Assembly (NCBI GenBank): GCA_900770835.1
Contig: CAAGLQ010000137.1
Location: 1-31,258, forward strand
Source of the DNA: an uncultured Parabacteroides sp.
GTDB taxonomy: Bacteria > Bacteroidota > Bacteroidia > Bacteroidales > Tannerellaceae
DNA length: 31,258 bases
Direction: 5' to 3'
Positions 24,401-31,186 of this stretch are shown here, piece after piece (position 1 is the stretch's first letter; each line of letters starts with the position of its first letter). The notes beneath the pieces are model-generated. The model saw nothing but the letters and a program-made list of their open reading frames with translations. It had not been told where the DNA came from and ran no database searches. The translations under genes were made by a program, and so were the position numbers.

Positions 24401-24591
24401 GAGACGTTCATCTCGATGTCCGCCGCACTGGCACCGGGGTAGGAGGTCATCACCATGATGGTGTTGGTCTCGATCTCCGGAAACAGGTCGATGGACAGTT
24501 TACTTAATGAAAAAAGGCCAAAGATCACGATCGCCACGAACACAAGGGCCGTGGTAACCGGTTTTCGGACCGCTGTTGCATATAAACTCAT
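21472..24591 (-). CDS. RND efflux pump, inner-membrane transporter (AcrB/HAE1-like)
   Basis: 1039 residues, full length for the family, with 12 membrane segments and two large periplasmic loops. The N-terminal VRKPVTTALVFVAIVIFGLF is typical. The proton-relay pair Asp399-Asp400 lies in IGMVVDDAIVVLENV (TM4). Other blocks are SYPGASAADIEMNVSKPLE in the porter domain, TKMN-like FFPTQDNARIGI after TM7, and SIPFAFTGIAIGLAVTGTPL in the second half. The heavy-metal (CusA) signatures are not apparent, so it is assigned to hydrophobe/amphiphile efflux. It is preceded by its adaptor (8-base gap) and a TolC-like channel, forming a full tripartite pump. The substrate is unknown. Confidence 0.96.
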   Translation of the reverse strand: MSLYATAVRKPVTTALVFVAIVIFGLFSLSKLSIDLFPEIETNTIMVMTSYPGASAADIEMNVSKPLENVLNSVSDLKHITSQSRENISIVTLEFDYGIDIDVATNDVRDKLDMVETSLPDDVQNPIIFKFGTDDIPILILSVTANESTNALYKILDDKVSNPLARISGVGAVSISGTPIRELQVYCDPYKLEAYGQTIEGISTLIAQENRNTPGGSVDFGSNTYSLRVQGEFTDAKQMLDLVIGSQNGKNVYLRDVARVEDSIQERAQETYNNGEKGGMIVIQKQSGANSVNIAKKVYEQLPAIQASLPSDVKLDVIMDTSTNILNTIDSLKETIMITFFVVILVVFVFLGRWRATFIICLTIPISLIASFAYLLASGNTLNIISLSSLSIAIGMVVDDAIVVLENVTTHIERGSMPKQAAVHATNEVAISVVASTLTMLAVFLPLTMVTGMAGILFKQLGWIVSIIMIVSTVGALSLTPMLCSQLLRLRPEKGKLYKLIFTPIEHALDQLDHVYARFLNWAVRHRKTVIASAFCLFAASMCLVPIIKTEFFPTQDNARIGITIELPIGTRQEISRELAMRIDQSFREKYPEIKISNFTEGTADTDNTFAQLSDNGSHIIEFNISLVSVGDRERGLTEICELMRKDLAEYSEIKKYSVLAGGQEGSMGGDTSVDIEIFGFDFAQTDQVAAEVAQRMRNVKGCSQANISRNDYIPEYQIDFDREKLAMHGLNMTTVSLYLRNRINGSTASKYREDGEEYDIKVRYAPEFRQTIEDIENILIFNNQGQSVRLRDIGKVVERMTPPTIERKDRERIITVTAIAAPDAALSDLVEGARRELAQMEIPSEVSWQLAGSFEDMQDTFFDLGVLMVLIIILVFIVMAAQFESLVDPFVIMFSIPFAFTGIAIGLAVTGTPLGVMALIGVIMLMGIVVKNGIVLIDYTILCRERGMGILTAVVTAGKSRLRPVLMTTLTTVLGMIPMAIGTGEGSEMWKSMGMTVAWGLAVSTLITLVIVPTVYSVFAANGVKRKRRKLHKLNKNK

Positions 24592-24599
24592 AAGTCGTT

Positions 24600-25616
24600 T
24601 TATTTATCAATTACCACTTCCATACCATTATTCAGACGGCTCTGTCCGGTGATAACCACCTCATTGCCATCTGATACACCGGAAATCACCTCATAGGTGT
24701 TGCCGATACGACGACCTAACTCTACCTTTTGATAAGAGACCGTGCCGTTCTGATAGACATAGACATAACGGTCACCTGAACCGGCCTGCTTCACGATGGC
24801 CCGATCGGGGATGACCACATGCTGCCGCTCACCGAAGTTGAGAGTGACGCGGGCGAACATACCCGGACGAACCCGCTCATCGTTGTTGAGGATACGTACC
24901 TCTACCGGGAAGGTGCGTGTGGTGGCATCAATGGTGGGATAGACCAAGTTGACCTTCCCCTTGAACACCTCATCGCCATAGACATCCAAACGGACATCCA
25001 CCTCGTTGCCCTTCTTGACCTGAGTGAAGAAGCTTTCCGACACATGGATCAATAACTTGACCGGACGGATCTGTTCCACGGTATAGATGGGTGTACCGCC
25101 GCTGTACATATCGCCACTGTCATAATTGCGGGCGGTGACGATACCGCTGATCGGGCTGACCAAGCGAGTGTTCTCTACCAAGTTGGCGTAGGACTCACGG
25201 GCAACCTCCACGCTGGTCTTTTGAGCATCCCAAGCCGACTTGGAGGCACCGCCTACCTTATATAACTCGTCAATACGTGTGAACTCCGCCTCTTGGTTGT
25301 CTAACTGGATCTTCGCCTGTTTCAAGTTGGTGGCATCCATCTCGGCCAAGGTTTGTCCGGCTTTCACGTGATCGCCAATCTCCGCATAGATCTTACGGAT
25401 GCGGAAAGGGTTTTGTGGGGCGATGTTGTTTTTGACATTTGCCTCCACGGTCGCGGTAAACTCGCTCAACTGATCGACCGTCTGTGCATGTACGGTCTCT
25501 ATCTTAACCTTTACTTTCTCTGCGATGTTAGTGGTCTCTGTCTCCCCTCCGGCGCAGGCGCAAAGTCCTACGAGTGAGGCGATCGTTGTCATCTTAATGT
25601 ACTGTAATGTATGCAT
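24600..25616 (-). CDS. RND periplasmic adaptor subunit (membrane fusion protein)
   Basis: 338 residues with a lipoprotein signal (TTIASLVGLCACAGG; Cys after LCA likely lipidated). The adaptor bridges the RND pump and the outer-membrane channel. Order: barrel-sandwich half FTATVEANVKNNIAPQNPFR, lipoyl half DHVKAGQTLAEMD, a short helical hairpin (QAKIQLDNQEAEFTRIDELY), second lipoyl half TRLVSPISGIVTARNYDSGD, beta barrel VEVRILNNDERVRPGMFARV and the membrane-proximal domain to the end. The start may also be Met9. It lies 38 bases after the channel gene and 8 before the pump gene. Confidence 0.95.
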   Translation of the reverse strand: MHTLQYIKMTTIASLVGLCACAGGETETTNIAEKVKVKIETVHAQTVDQLSEFTATVEANVKNNIAPQNPFRIRKIYAEIGDHVKAGQTLAEMDATNLKQAKIQLDNQEAEFTRIDELYKVGGASKSAWDAQKTSVEVARESYANLVENTRLVSPISGIVTARNYDSGDMYSGGTPIYTVEQIRPVKLLIHVSESFFTQVKKGNEVDVRLDVYGDEVFKGKVNLVYPTIDATTRTFPVEVRILNNDERVRPGMFARVTLNFGERQHVVIPDRAIVKQAGSGDRYVYVYQNGTVSYQKVELGRRIGNTYEVISGVSDGNEVVITGQSRLNNGMEVVIDK

Positions 25617-25654
25617 GATTTGAATTGATTTCTAATTCTTAACTTCCAAATTTC

Positions 25655-27073
25655 TTATTCCTCGTTGCCTAACGTCTTCTCCAAGTCGCTCTTGGCCACC
25701 ATGTAATCATAGATCGCCTGGTTGAAATTGAGGCGGGCTTGCGTTAAGGCCAACTCGGCATCGTTCATCTCCAGCCAAGTGCCTGCACCGGTGTCGTAAC
25801 GTTTTTGGGCGATACGATAACCCCGTTCCGCTTGGTCAATACCTTTGCTGGCGGCATCGAAGCGTTTGACGCAAGTGCTCATGTTGTCCAACTGCTGCTT
25901 CACCGCCAATCGCAGGTTGCGCTGGGTGTCATCCCGTTGCCAATCCAATTGCTTCAACGAGATCTCCGTCTGTTTTAGCTTCATGTAGCGGCTTCCTCCC
26001 GTAAAGATAGGGAAGGAGAAGGAGAGCCCGATCATCGAATAGGGATTCCAACGGTAGTTCTTGAACTTGAAGTCGTTGTTCATGGCGCTCCACTGATAAA
26101 GTCCGCTCAAAGAGAGGGTAGGCAGGAAGTCTAACTTCTGCATGGTCAGCGTGTGACGCAGTTGCTCTTTCTGTAAATCAAGCTGGCGCAGGTCGCTGTT
26201 AGCGGCTAAAGTGGTATCTGTTGCCAGATAATCGGCGAACAGCAGGTCTCGATAATCACCTAAGGCACCCTCGCAGTCGATAGGTAACTCTAAGTCCATA
26301 CCTAAAAGCGCTTTGAGCTGCCACTTTGCCAACACCAACGCATTCTCCGCTTGCAACAGGTTAGGCTCCGTATTCTTTACGGTAACATCCGCACGTATCA
26401 GGTCATATTCGGCCACGGTTCCCTGCTCATACTTCCGCTTGATGTCGAGGTAGTTCTCCATGGCGTTGTCGTAGCTCTGCTTGAAGACCACGTAGGAATC
26501 GTGCGCCAACAGCACCGCATAGAAGCCCTTCTTCACCTGATTAATCATGGAAAGTTTGGAGGAACGGGCCTGTTCGACCGCTAACTCCACGTCAGTCGCG
26601 GAGATGCGTAGGCTCCTCCAGAGAGAGGCGTTGATCAACGGCATGGAGGCATTGAATCCCGTGCTCCAGTTGTTGCTACGACCTACCTCGAAACCTTTAT
26701 CCATCGCAGAGGCATCCATGCCTTCCGGCATCTCGCCACCCATGCCCCCCATGTCTCCCATATCGAAGTCCATGTACATCACCTGCTTTTTCAAGGTGCG
26801 GCTGTAATCTGCACTGTAACTGATTTGCGGGAAGAGGGAGGCCAACGTCCCTTTATGTGCGTAACGTTTCTTCTCGATCTCTTGATTAGCTACCTTGATT
26901 GTCGGGTTTTCAGTCAGGGCGATCTCTAAGGCTTGTGCCAAGTCAATCCGAAGCGTATCTTGCGCTTGGAGAGACAGGGGGATAAAGAGTGAGGCGGCTA
27001 TGAATATCTGCCTCATCTTCTTGATGAAGACCTGCTGTCGAAAGAACAGCCGGTTCATAGATTGTGTAACCAT
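25655..27073 (-). CDS. TolC-family outer-membrane efflux channel
   Basis: 472 residues. Signal peptide MRQIFIAASLFIPLSLQAQ, with cleavage before DTLRIDLAQ; Met20 could be the true start, although the promoter lies only about 30 bases before the first ATG, which favours that one. The two OEP repeats are visible as long helices, starting ALEIALTENPTIKVANQEIE and, in the second half, YRIAQKRYDTGAGTWLEMND. Between them is an unusual Met/Gly-rich insert, MDFDMGDMGGMGGEMPEGMD. The protein is the trimeric outer-membrane duct of the pump encoded downstream. First gene of the six-gene operon. Confidence 0.94.
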   Translation of the reverse strand: MVTQSMNRLFFRQQVFIKKMRQIFIAASLFIPLSLQAQDTLRIDLAQALEIALTENPTIKVANQEIEKKRYAHKGTLASLFPQISYSADYSRTLKKQVMYMDFDMGDMGGMGGEMPEGMDASAMDKGFEVGRSNNWSTGFNASMPLINASLWRSLRISATDVELAVEQARSSKLSMINQVKKGFYAVLLAHDSYVVFKQSYDNAMENYLDIKRKYEQGTVAEYDLIRADVTVKNTEPNLLQAENALVLAKWQLKALLGMDLELPIDCEGALGDYRDLLFADYLATDTTLAANSDLRQLDLQKEQLRHTLTMQKLDFLPTLSLSGLYQWSAMNNDFKFKNYRWNPYSMIGLSFSFPIFTGGSRYMKLKQTEISLKQLDWQRDDTQRNLRLAVKQQLDNMSTCVKRFDAASKGIDQAERGYRIAQKRYDTGAGTWLEMNDAELALTQARLNFNQAIYDYMVAKSDLEKTLGNEE

Positions 27074-27100
27074 TCGTTAGTTGATTTATTAGTGATTTTG

Positions 27101-27108
27101 CAAAGTTA
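27101..27108 (-). promoter_or_regulatory. -7 promoter element of the efflux operon
   Basis: TAACTTTG on the minus strand is a perfect TAnnTTTG about 28 bases before the first ATG of the TolC-like gene. A second partial element, CATCTTTG, lies about 18 bases upstream of it. No clear operator palindrome is seen and no regulator gene is adjacent. Confidence 0.55.
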
Positions 27109-27181
27109 AATATTCTTGCAAAGATGTCACTTCTTTACCAATAAAATTGTTCCAAATAGACATAAGGTTTGTCTATTTAAG

Positions 27182-27233
27182 AAAGGATGAGCCCGAGCGA
27201 TCCTTTCGGAAATCGCTTTTGGACTCATCCTTT
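27182..27233 (-). terminator. Terminator after the GNAT gene
   Basis: A long stem: AAAGGATGAG (27182-27191) pairs with CTCATCCTTT (27224-27233), and inside it AGCGAT pairs with ATCGCT. On the minus strand the stem is followed by CTTAAATAG, a weak T-tract. It separates the GNAT gene from the efflux operon promoter. Confidence 0.65.
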
Positions 27234-27259
27234 TCATGGAGACAAAGCGTATCAGTATA

Positions 27260-27778
27260 TTATATGTACTCGAAATAGAAGAAATCAGTCCATCCGGTGT
27301 TCGCTGCATAGAGCTGTTGCTTGCCTCGATAAACAAAGCCTAATCGCTCATAGAGTTTATGGGCGGGAAGATTGGAGGCAAGGGCATCGAGCCGAATCGC
27401 CTTCCTTCCGTTGGATTTAGCCAGTTCGATGGCTTCACGTACCAACCGGGCGCCTATGCCTTGCCCTTGATAGTCGGGGTTGACTGCCAAGATATGAATC
27501 ACCGCCACCTGGTCATCGGGCAGTGGTTGACTCCAGGCAATCGCATGGTAGTCCTCTCCTTGAAACATCGTCACGGCCATAGCGCCCACAATCGTTTCCC
27601 CCTCTTTATAGAGGTATAGGCTCTTCCCTTGGATGTACTTATTGAAATCCTCTTCGGTGGGATAAAGCCCCTGCTTCCAACGACCATAGGTTGGCATGTT
27701 GGGCGTATGGCTCACGACATGCGCATAAAACGCTTGAATAGCTGCGAAATCGGCAGCGGTAGCTTGGATCAGTCGCAT
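27260..27778 (-). CDS. GNAT-family N-acetyltransferase
   Basis: 172 residues from the ATG at 27778, chosen because MRLIQATAADFAAIQAFYAH is a typical GNAT beginning; a start at 27811 would add 11 residues lying inside the upstream gene. GNAT enzymes move an acetyl group from acetyl-CoA to an amine. The acetyl-CoA-binding motif A is IHILAVNPDYQGQGIGARLV (Q-x-x-G-x-G/A), followed by a helix and RLDALASNLPAHKLYERLGF (motif B). The substrate is unknown. The start overlaps the end of the GyrI-like gene by about 10 bases, so the two are translationally coupled. A strong hairpin follows. Confidence 0.88.
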   Translation of the reverse strand: MRLIQATAADFAAIQAFYAHVVSHTPNMPTYGRWKQGLYPTEEDFNKYIQGKSLYLYKEGETIVGAMAVTMFQGEDYHAIAWSQPLPDDQVAVIHILAVNPDYQGQGIGARLVREAIELAKSNGRKAIRLDALASNLPAHKLYERLGFVYRGKQQLYAANTGWTDFFYFEYI

Positions 27779-28332
27779 GGCTTCTCTGCTAAAGGAATCA
27801 TCACGCCACAAGGGAAGTCGGGCGATTGGATGTCTGTTCCATTATACCACTCCATCGAGGAGGCGTTACTGGCGATTTTGAACTCCGGATGTTGGGGCAG
27901 CCATTCGTGATAAACCAAATGGAATTGTTGTTGGAAAGCCGCCATGCCTCCTTCGAAGTGAACTTTCAGCCAAGCGCCATTGTGCACGGGATAAAGCTGC
28001 ATACTCTCCGGCACCGCTCCACCTTGATAGATGCCGGCAATCACATAGGTGAAGCACTTCGTGTTGCAAGCCGTGAAATTGTCGGTGCCACACGTTGCGC
28101 AGTTGTGATTCGGAAGGTCGCAGGTGCAGAGCGAATACTCACCAATATGGTTATCGATAGCCGCCTGCTGTTGTGCGTTAGGCGTTTTTCCCTCCATCAT
28201 AACCGGTTTGATCAATGTCTCGAAATACTCTCCCCAAAACTTCGGGCACCCCTCTGCGCCTTGATTGAAGGCGATCTGCTTAGCTATGCCGATAAGCTGG
28301 ACGTTTTGTAACGTGATGATTTCATGTCTCAT
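27769..28332 (-). CDS. GyrI-like/AraC effector-binding domain protein with a Cys-rich insert
   Basis: 187 residues, a stand-alone GyrI-like (SOUL/AraC_E_bind) domain without a DNA-binding part. N-terminal strand HEIITLQNVQLIGIAKQIAF; C-terminal EWYNGTDIQSPDFPCGVMIP, the usual end of this fold, where a conserved Glu lines the ligand pocket. Odd feature: between them sits SLCTCDLPNHNCATCGTDNF, then TACNTKCF, with six Cys and one His in 27 residues, suggesting a metal or cluster site. Such proteins often bind hydrophobic or cationic ligands. It is followed by the overlapping GNAT gene. A near-match -7 element (TATCTTCG) lies at 28370-28363. Confidence 0.75.
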   Translation of the reverse strand: MRHEIITLQNVQLIGIAKQIAFNQGAEGCPKFWGEYFETLIKPVMMEGKTPNAQQQAAIDNHIGEYSLCTCDLPNHNCATCGTDNFTACNTKCFTYVIAGIYQGGAVPESMQLYPVHNGAWLKVHFEGGMAAFQQQFHLVYHEWLPQHPEFKIASNASSMEWYNGTDIQSPDFPCGVMIPLAEKPCD

Positions 28333-28362
28333 ACTCTTTCTCTGTAAAGCTTAAATTAGTTG

Positions 28363-28370
28363 CGAAGATA
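28363..28370 (-). promoter_or_regulatory. Near-match -7 element of the GyrI-like gene
   Basis: TATCTTCG on the minus strand differs from TAnnTTTG at one base and lies about 31 bases before the ATG. No -33 element is obvious, so the assignment is tentative. Confidence 0.35.
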
Positions 28371-28446
28371 GCCGGTTCAGTGGAAATCTATTGGTATAAA
28401 TCGGACATTTACAACTTTAAGATGCCGAGAGTACAAAAAATAAAGC

Positions 28447-28454
28447 TACTTTTG
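28447..28454 (+). promoter_or_regulatory. -7 promoter element of the NCS2 permease
   Basis: TACTTTTG is a perfect TAnnTTTG match, 29 bases before the ATG at 28484. An AGAGG stretch 5 bases before the ATG could serve as a weak ribosome binding site. No purine riboswitch fold was recognised in the 150-base gap. Confidence 0.5.
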
Positions 28455-28483
28455 CCATCAGTATTCATTTTATATAGAGGTCC

Positions 28484-29788
28484 ATGAAAAATAACGATTG
28501 GCTTACGTCGGCCTTTGGTTTTGATCCTAAAACCATGACAGTGAAGAAAGAACTTTTAGGAGGTTTGACCACTTTCCTTACAATGGCTTATATCTTGGCT
28601 GTAAATCCAGCCATTCTAGGAGGAACCGGAATGGATAGCCAAGCGGTTTTTACGACTACCGCATTAGCCTCTATGGTCGCGACCTTGGTGATGGCTTTTT
28701 ATGCGAAGCTCCCCTTTGCCCTTGCTCCGGCAATGGGATTGAATGCCTTTTTCGCCTACACAATCGTCATGGCGATGGGCTATACCTGGCAATTTGCCTT
28801 GACCGCTGTCTTTATCGAGGGTATCCTTTTCATTCTGATGACCTTGACCGGATTACGCGAGAAGATAGTAAATGCCATCCCTACTATGCTACGACGGGCA
28901 ATCTCTCCGGGCATCGGACTTTTTATCGCTTTTATAGGGCTGAAGAATGCCGGCATTATTGCCAGCAATGAGGCTACTTATGTCGCACTGGGTAATCTGC
29001 GCGACCCGGCTGTGCTTTTAGCCTGCTTTGGTATTTTGTTAAGCGCAGCGCTGTTGGTTCGCCAAGTGACAGGCGCACTTTTATTGGGCATATTGGCCAC
29101 TACTGTGATCGGGATTCCTTTGGGGGTTACACATTTCCAAGGTGTGGTAAGTACACCGCCCAGTATTGCGTCCATCGCCTGCCAATTTGATTGGAGTGGC
29201 GTGCTGAGTTTAGATATGGTAATTTGCGTTTTTACGTTTCTGTTTATCGACATGTTCGACACGATTGGCACGATGCTTGGCGTAGGAAGCCAAGCGGGAC
29301 TGGTGGATGAGCAGGGCAATATGCCCCGGCTAAAAGAGGCTTTCATGGCTGACTCTATCGGCACGACAGTCGGTGCCCTTTTGGGCACCTCCACGATCTC
29401 GACTTATGTAGAGAGTGCTTCGGGTGTAAATGTGGGTGGCCGATGCGGTTTAACAGCGTTTACGACAGCTGTTTGTTTTGCGTTGGCTTTGTTCCTCTCC
29501 CCTCTGTTCCTCTCCATCCCATCTCAGGCAACAGCAGCGGCATTAGTATTAGTGGGTGTGATGATGATGGCCGATATCCGACGAATCAATTTCCAAGATT
29601 ACGTAAGCGCTATTCCCTGTTTCGTGTGCATCATTTTCATGCCGTTAGCTTATAGCATCTCTGATGGTATCTTGCTGGGTATGATCACTTGGGTATTGAT
29701 CCATCTCCTCAGTGGGCACTATCGCTCTTTGAATGCGGGGATAGTGGTTCTTTCGATCCTGTTTATCTTAAAATACGCATTCCTATAA
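28484..29788 (+). CDS. NCS2-family purine permease (AzgA/PbuG-like)
   Basis: 434 residues with about 12-14 membrane segments. The N-terminal VKKELLGGLTTFLTMAYILA plus VNPAIL, then LPFALAPAMGLNAFFAYTIV, FTFLFIDMFDTIGTMLGV and STYVESASGVNVGGRCGLTA are the signatures of the AzgA/PbuG branch, which takes up hypoxanthine, guanine or adenine with protons. Family members usually have ATG-AGGRTGL in the last motif; here Cys replaces Thr (GGRCGL). The gene stands alone with its own promoter and a palindromic terminator. The exact purine cannot be told from sequence. Confidence 0.93.
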   Translation: MKNNDWLTSAFGFDPKTMTVKKELLGGLTTFLTMAYILAVNPAILGGTGMDSQAVFTTTALASMVATLVMAFYAKLPFALAPAMGLNAFFAYTIVMAMGYTWQFALTAVFIEGILFILMTLTGLREKIVNAIPTMLRRAISPGIGLFIAFIGLKNAGIIASNEATYVALGNLRDPAVLLACFGILLSAALLVRQVTGALLLGILATTVIGIPLGVTHFQGVVSTPPSIASIACQFDWSGVLSLDMVICVFTFLFIDMFDTIGTMLGVGSQAGLVDEQGNMPRLKEAFMADSIGTTVGALLGTSTISTYVESASGVNVGGRCGLTAFTTAVCFALALFLSPLFLSIPSQATAAALVLVGVMMMADIRRINFQDYVSAIPCFVCIIFMPLAYSISDGILLGMITWVLIHLLSGHYRSLNAGIVVLSILFILKYAFL

Positions 29789-29820
29789 CGGTAGAGATGT
29801 AGCGCGCCACGTCTCTACCG
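29789..29820 (+). terminator. Palindromic terminator of the permease gene
   Basis: CGGTAGAGA pairs perfectly with TCTCTACCG around TGTAGCGCGCCACG, which adds three pairs, and it begins one base after the permease stop. The text GTAGAGA...TCTCTAC resembles short palindromes dispersed in Bacteroidales and other genomes, so it may be a REP-like unit used as a terminator. The T-tract is weak (GCCTTTTGCC). Confidence 0.6.
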
Positions 29821-30115
29821 CCTTTTGCCGAACAAGGTAAAGGGGAATGCCTGTCTTTTTGCAGAAGCCATGGGATGTAATTTCGCTTACATCTCATAGA
29901 AAAAGTGTATGAAGCCCGATGTTTTTCCCGTTCCAAACTTTTGAACGGACATTCAAAAGAACGGAACAGCCGTTCAAAAGTATTGAATGCACGTTCAATA
30001 CTTTTGAACAAAGATTTCATGGCGATGTTATTTCTTTTTCTGTGGGATGTGAGAAAGTTTTCATTACGCAGTCGAGGGAAAAAGATCGGCAATGTTTGAA
30101 AAACCTTATGGGTCA
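29821..30115. other. Intergenic region carrying the 21-bp repeat array
   Basis: About 295 bases between the permease terminator and the AraC gene. The only clear structure is the repeat array at 29925-30008. A minus-strand frame crosses the whole region, including the terminator hairpin, and contains no family motif, so no gene is called. Confidence 0.5.
29925..30008 (-). repeat. Four tandem 21-bp TTC...GAA repeat units
   Basis: Read on the minus strand, four consecutive 21-base units each begin TTC: TTCAAAAGTATTGAACGTGC(A), TTCAATACTTTTGAACGGCT(G), TTCCGTTCTTTTGAATGTCC(G), TTCAAAAGTTTGGAACGGGA(A). The units are partly inverted relative to each other: GTTCAAAAGTATTGAA (29972-29987) is a perfect inverted copy of 29994-30009 around TGCACG, and CTTTTGAACGG matches CCGTTCAAAAG. 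The 21-base period equals two DNA helical turns. In one frame the units read as heptads FKSIERA, FNTFERL, FRSFECP, FKSLERE. Function unknown: a protein-binding array, an RNA hairpin or a short coiled-coil peptide. Confidence 0.75.
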
Positions 30116-30973
30116 TCACATTTTTCGCACAACGTCCGGATTGTGATAGGATCTATAGGCAGACAGATAACCTTTTGATTGAATTTGCTCCAAATAGTGC
30201 ATAAATTCCGTAGGCGACATGCCAGAGAATTGCCGAAACTCCCGGTAGAAATGACTATGGTCGGTATAGCCATACTTATAAAGCAAGGCATCAAAAGTGT
30301 TATCTTTATTGACAATCAATTCCTTGAATAAACTATAAAAGCGTTGAATGCGAATCAGCTGTTTGGGAGAGAGGCCTACGTATTCGATAAACACACGTCG
30401 AAACTGCCGTTCGCTGAGACAAGCGGTTTCAGCCAATGCCTCCACCCTGACATCTTGGTTTTGTTCGATAGTTTGAAAAACCTTGACCAACGGTTTGATA
30501 TAGGCAAGATTATGATTCCGAAACAGTTGACGCTGCAGGAACGATTCGATATAAGCAATACCTGCCTCAGCGCTATCTGCTTCGAGCACACAACTTTTGA
30601 GTGTCTTGAAATCATCGTTTTCCAAGCAGTCGAAATCGACATTCCCATTGGAGAAGAGTTGGCAGGGCATTTCCGTGAACAGGTGGAACGCATAGGGATA
30701 AAAAAAGGCCATGATCATCTCCAATTCTTCTTGCGTGTCAAGATGAATCGCCTTATCATAAGGACCGCATATCGACGCGCAAGCAGTGAGACCAGTTTCC
30801 CCATTCACCCGGAAAGGTTGCTTGCGATGAAAAATCCACTTCATACATCCGGTAGGCATAATGATTGGAGAAATGCCCCTGCGGTATGTCTTGATAAGAC
30901 AATAATGATGTACGTAGGGCCGCAGCACGGCAGAGGGTTGGATAATCTCAGCTGTCACTTGCCTTGTCATCAT
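30116..30973 (-). CDS. AraC-family transcriptional regulator
   Basis: 285 residues. The N-terminal ligand domain begins IIQPSAVLRPYVHHYCLIKT and continues MPTGCMKWIFHRKQPFRVNG, the cupin-like DUF6597-type domain common in Bacteroidetes. The C-terminal 110 residues carry the two AraC helix-turn-helices: VEALAETACLSERQFRRVFIEYVGLSPKQLIRIQRF overall, then ALLYKYGYTDHSHFYREFRQ and FSGMSPTEF. The ligand is unknown. Its promoter has a perfect -7 element. No regulated neighbour is evident: the permease upstream on the other strand is separated by the repeat array, which could be its binding region. Confidence 0.92.
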   Translation of the reverse strand: MMTRQVTAEIIQPSAVLRPYVHHYCLIKTYRRGISPIIMPTGCMKWIFHRKQPFRVNGETGLTACASICGPYDKAIHLDTQEELEMIMAFFYPYAFHLFTEMPCQLFSNGNVDFDCLENDDFKTLKSCVLEADSAEAGIAYIESFLQRQLFRNHNLAYIKPLVKVFQTIEQNQDVRVEALAETACLSERQFRRVFIEYVGLSPKQLIRIQRFYSLFKELIVNKDNTFDALLYKYGYTDHSHFYREFRQFSGMSPTEFMHYLEQIQSKGYLSAYRSYHNPDVVRKM

Positions 30974-30995
30974 GCGCTTGAACTATTTTAATTCG

Positions 30996-31003
30996 CAAAG
31001 GTA
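30996..31003 (-). promoter_or_regulatory. -7 promoter element of the AraC gene
   Basis: TACCTTTG on the minus strand is a perfect TAnnTTTG match about 23 bases before the ATG. No matching -33 TTTG is seen. The gap between it and the tRNA-Val terminator holds nothing else recognisable. Confidence 0.5.
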
Positions 31004-31143
31004 TAAGAATAATACGATTCTCGTCATGGTTTATGCGAATGTCGTTCGATCATCCGGCATTCATTCCCCCGCAAATCATAAGATGCGGTATCTCCACTCC
31101 CTCACTGCCGTTGTCGATAAGCGACTGCGCACGGGAAAACAAA

Positions 31144-31179
31144 CAAAAAAAAGAGATGTATCACTTAATACATCTCTTT
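31144..31179 (-). terminator. Terminator of tRNA-Val
   Basis: A perfect 12-bp stem, AAAGAGATGTAT with ATACATCTCTTT, around a 6-base loop, followed on the minus strand by a run of eight T. It is placed 8 bases after the tRNA gene and is a classic rho-independent terminator. Confidence 0.9.
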
Positions 31180-31186
31180 GAGTAGG

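Noticed and set aside
28334..28483. Purine riboswitch upstream of the NCS2 permease
   Set aside because: The region has a promoter and a short AT-rich leader but none of the conserved three-way junction sequence of purine riboswitches.
29763..30119. A 118-residue minus-strand reading frame crossing the repeat array
   Set aside because: It runs through the terminator hairpin and the intergenic gap, shows no family motif outside the repeat heptads and has no convincing start signal.
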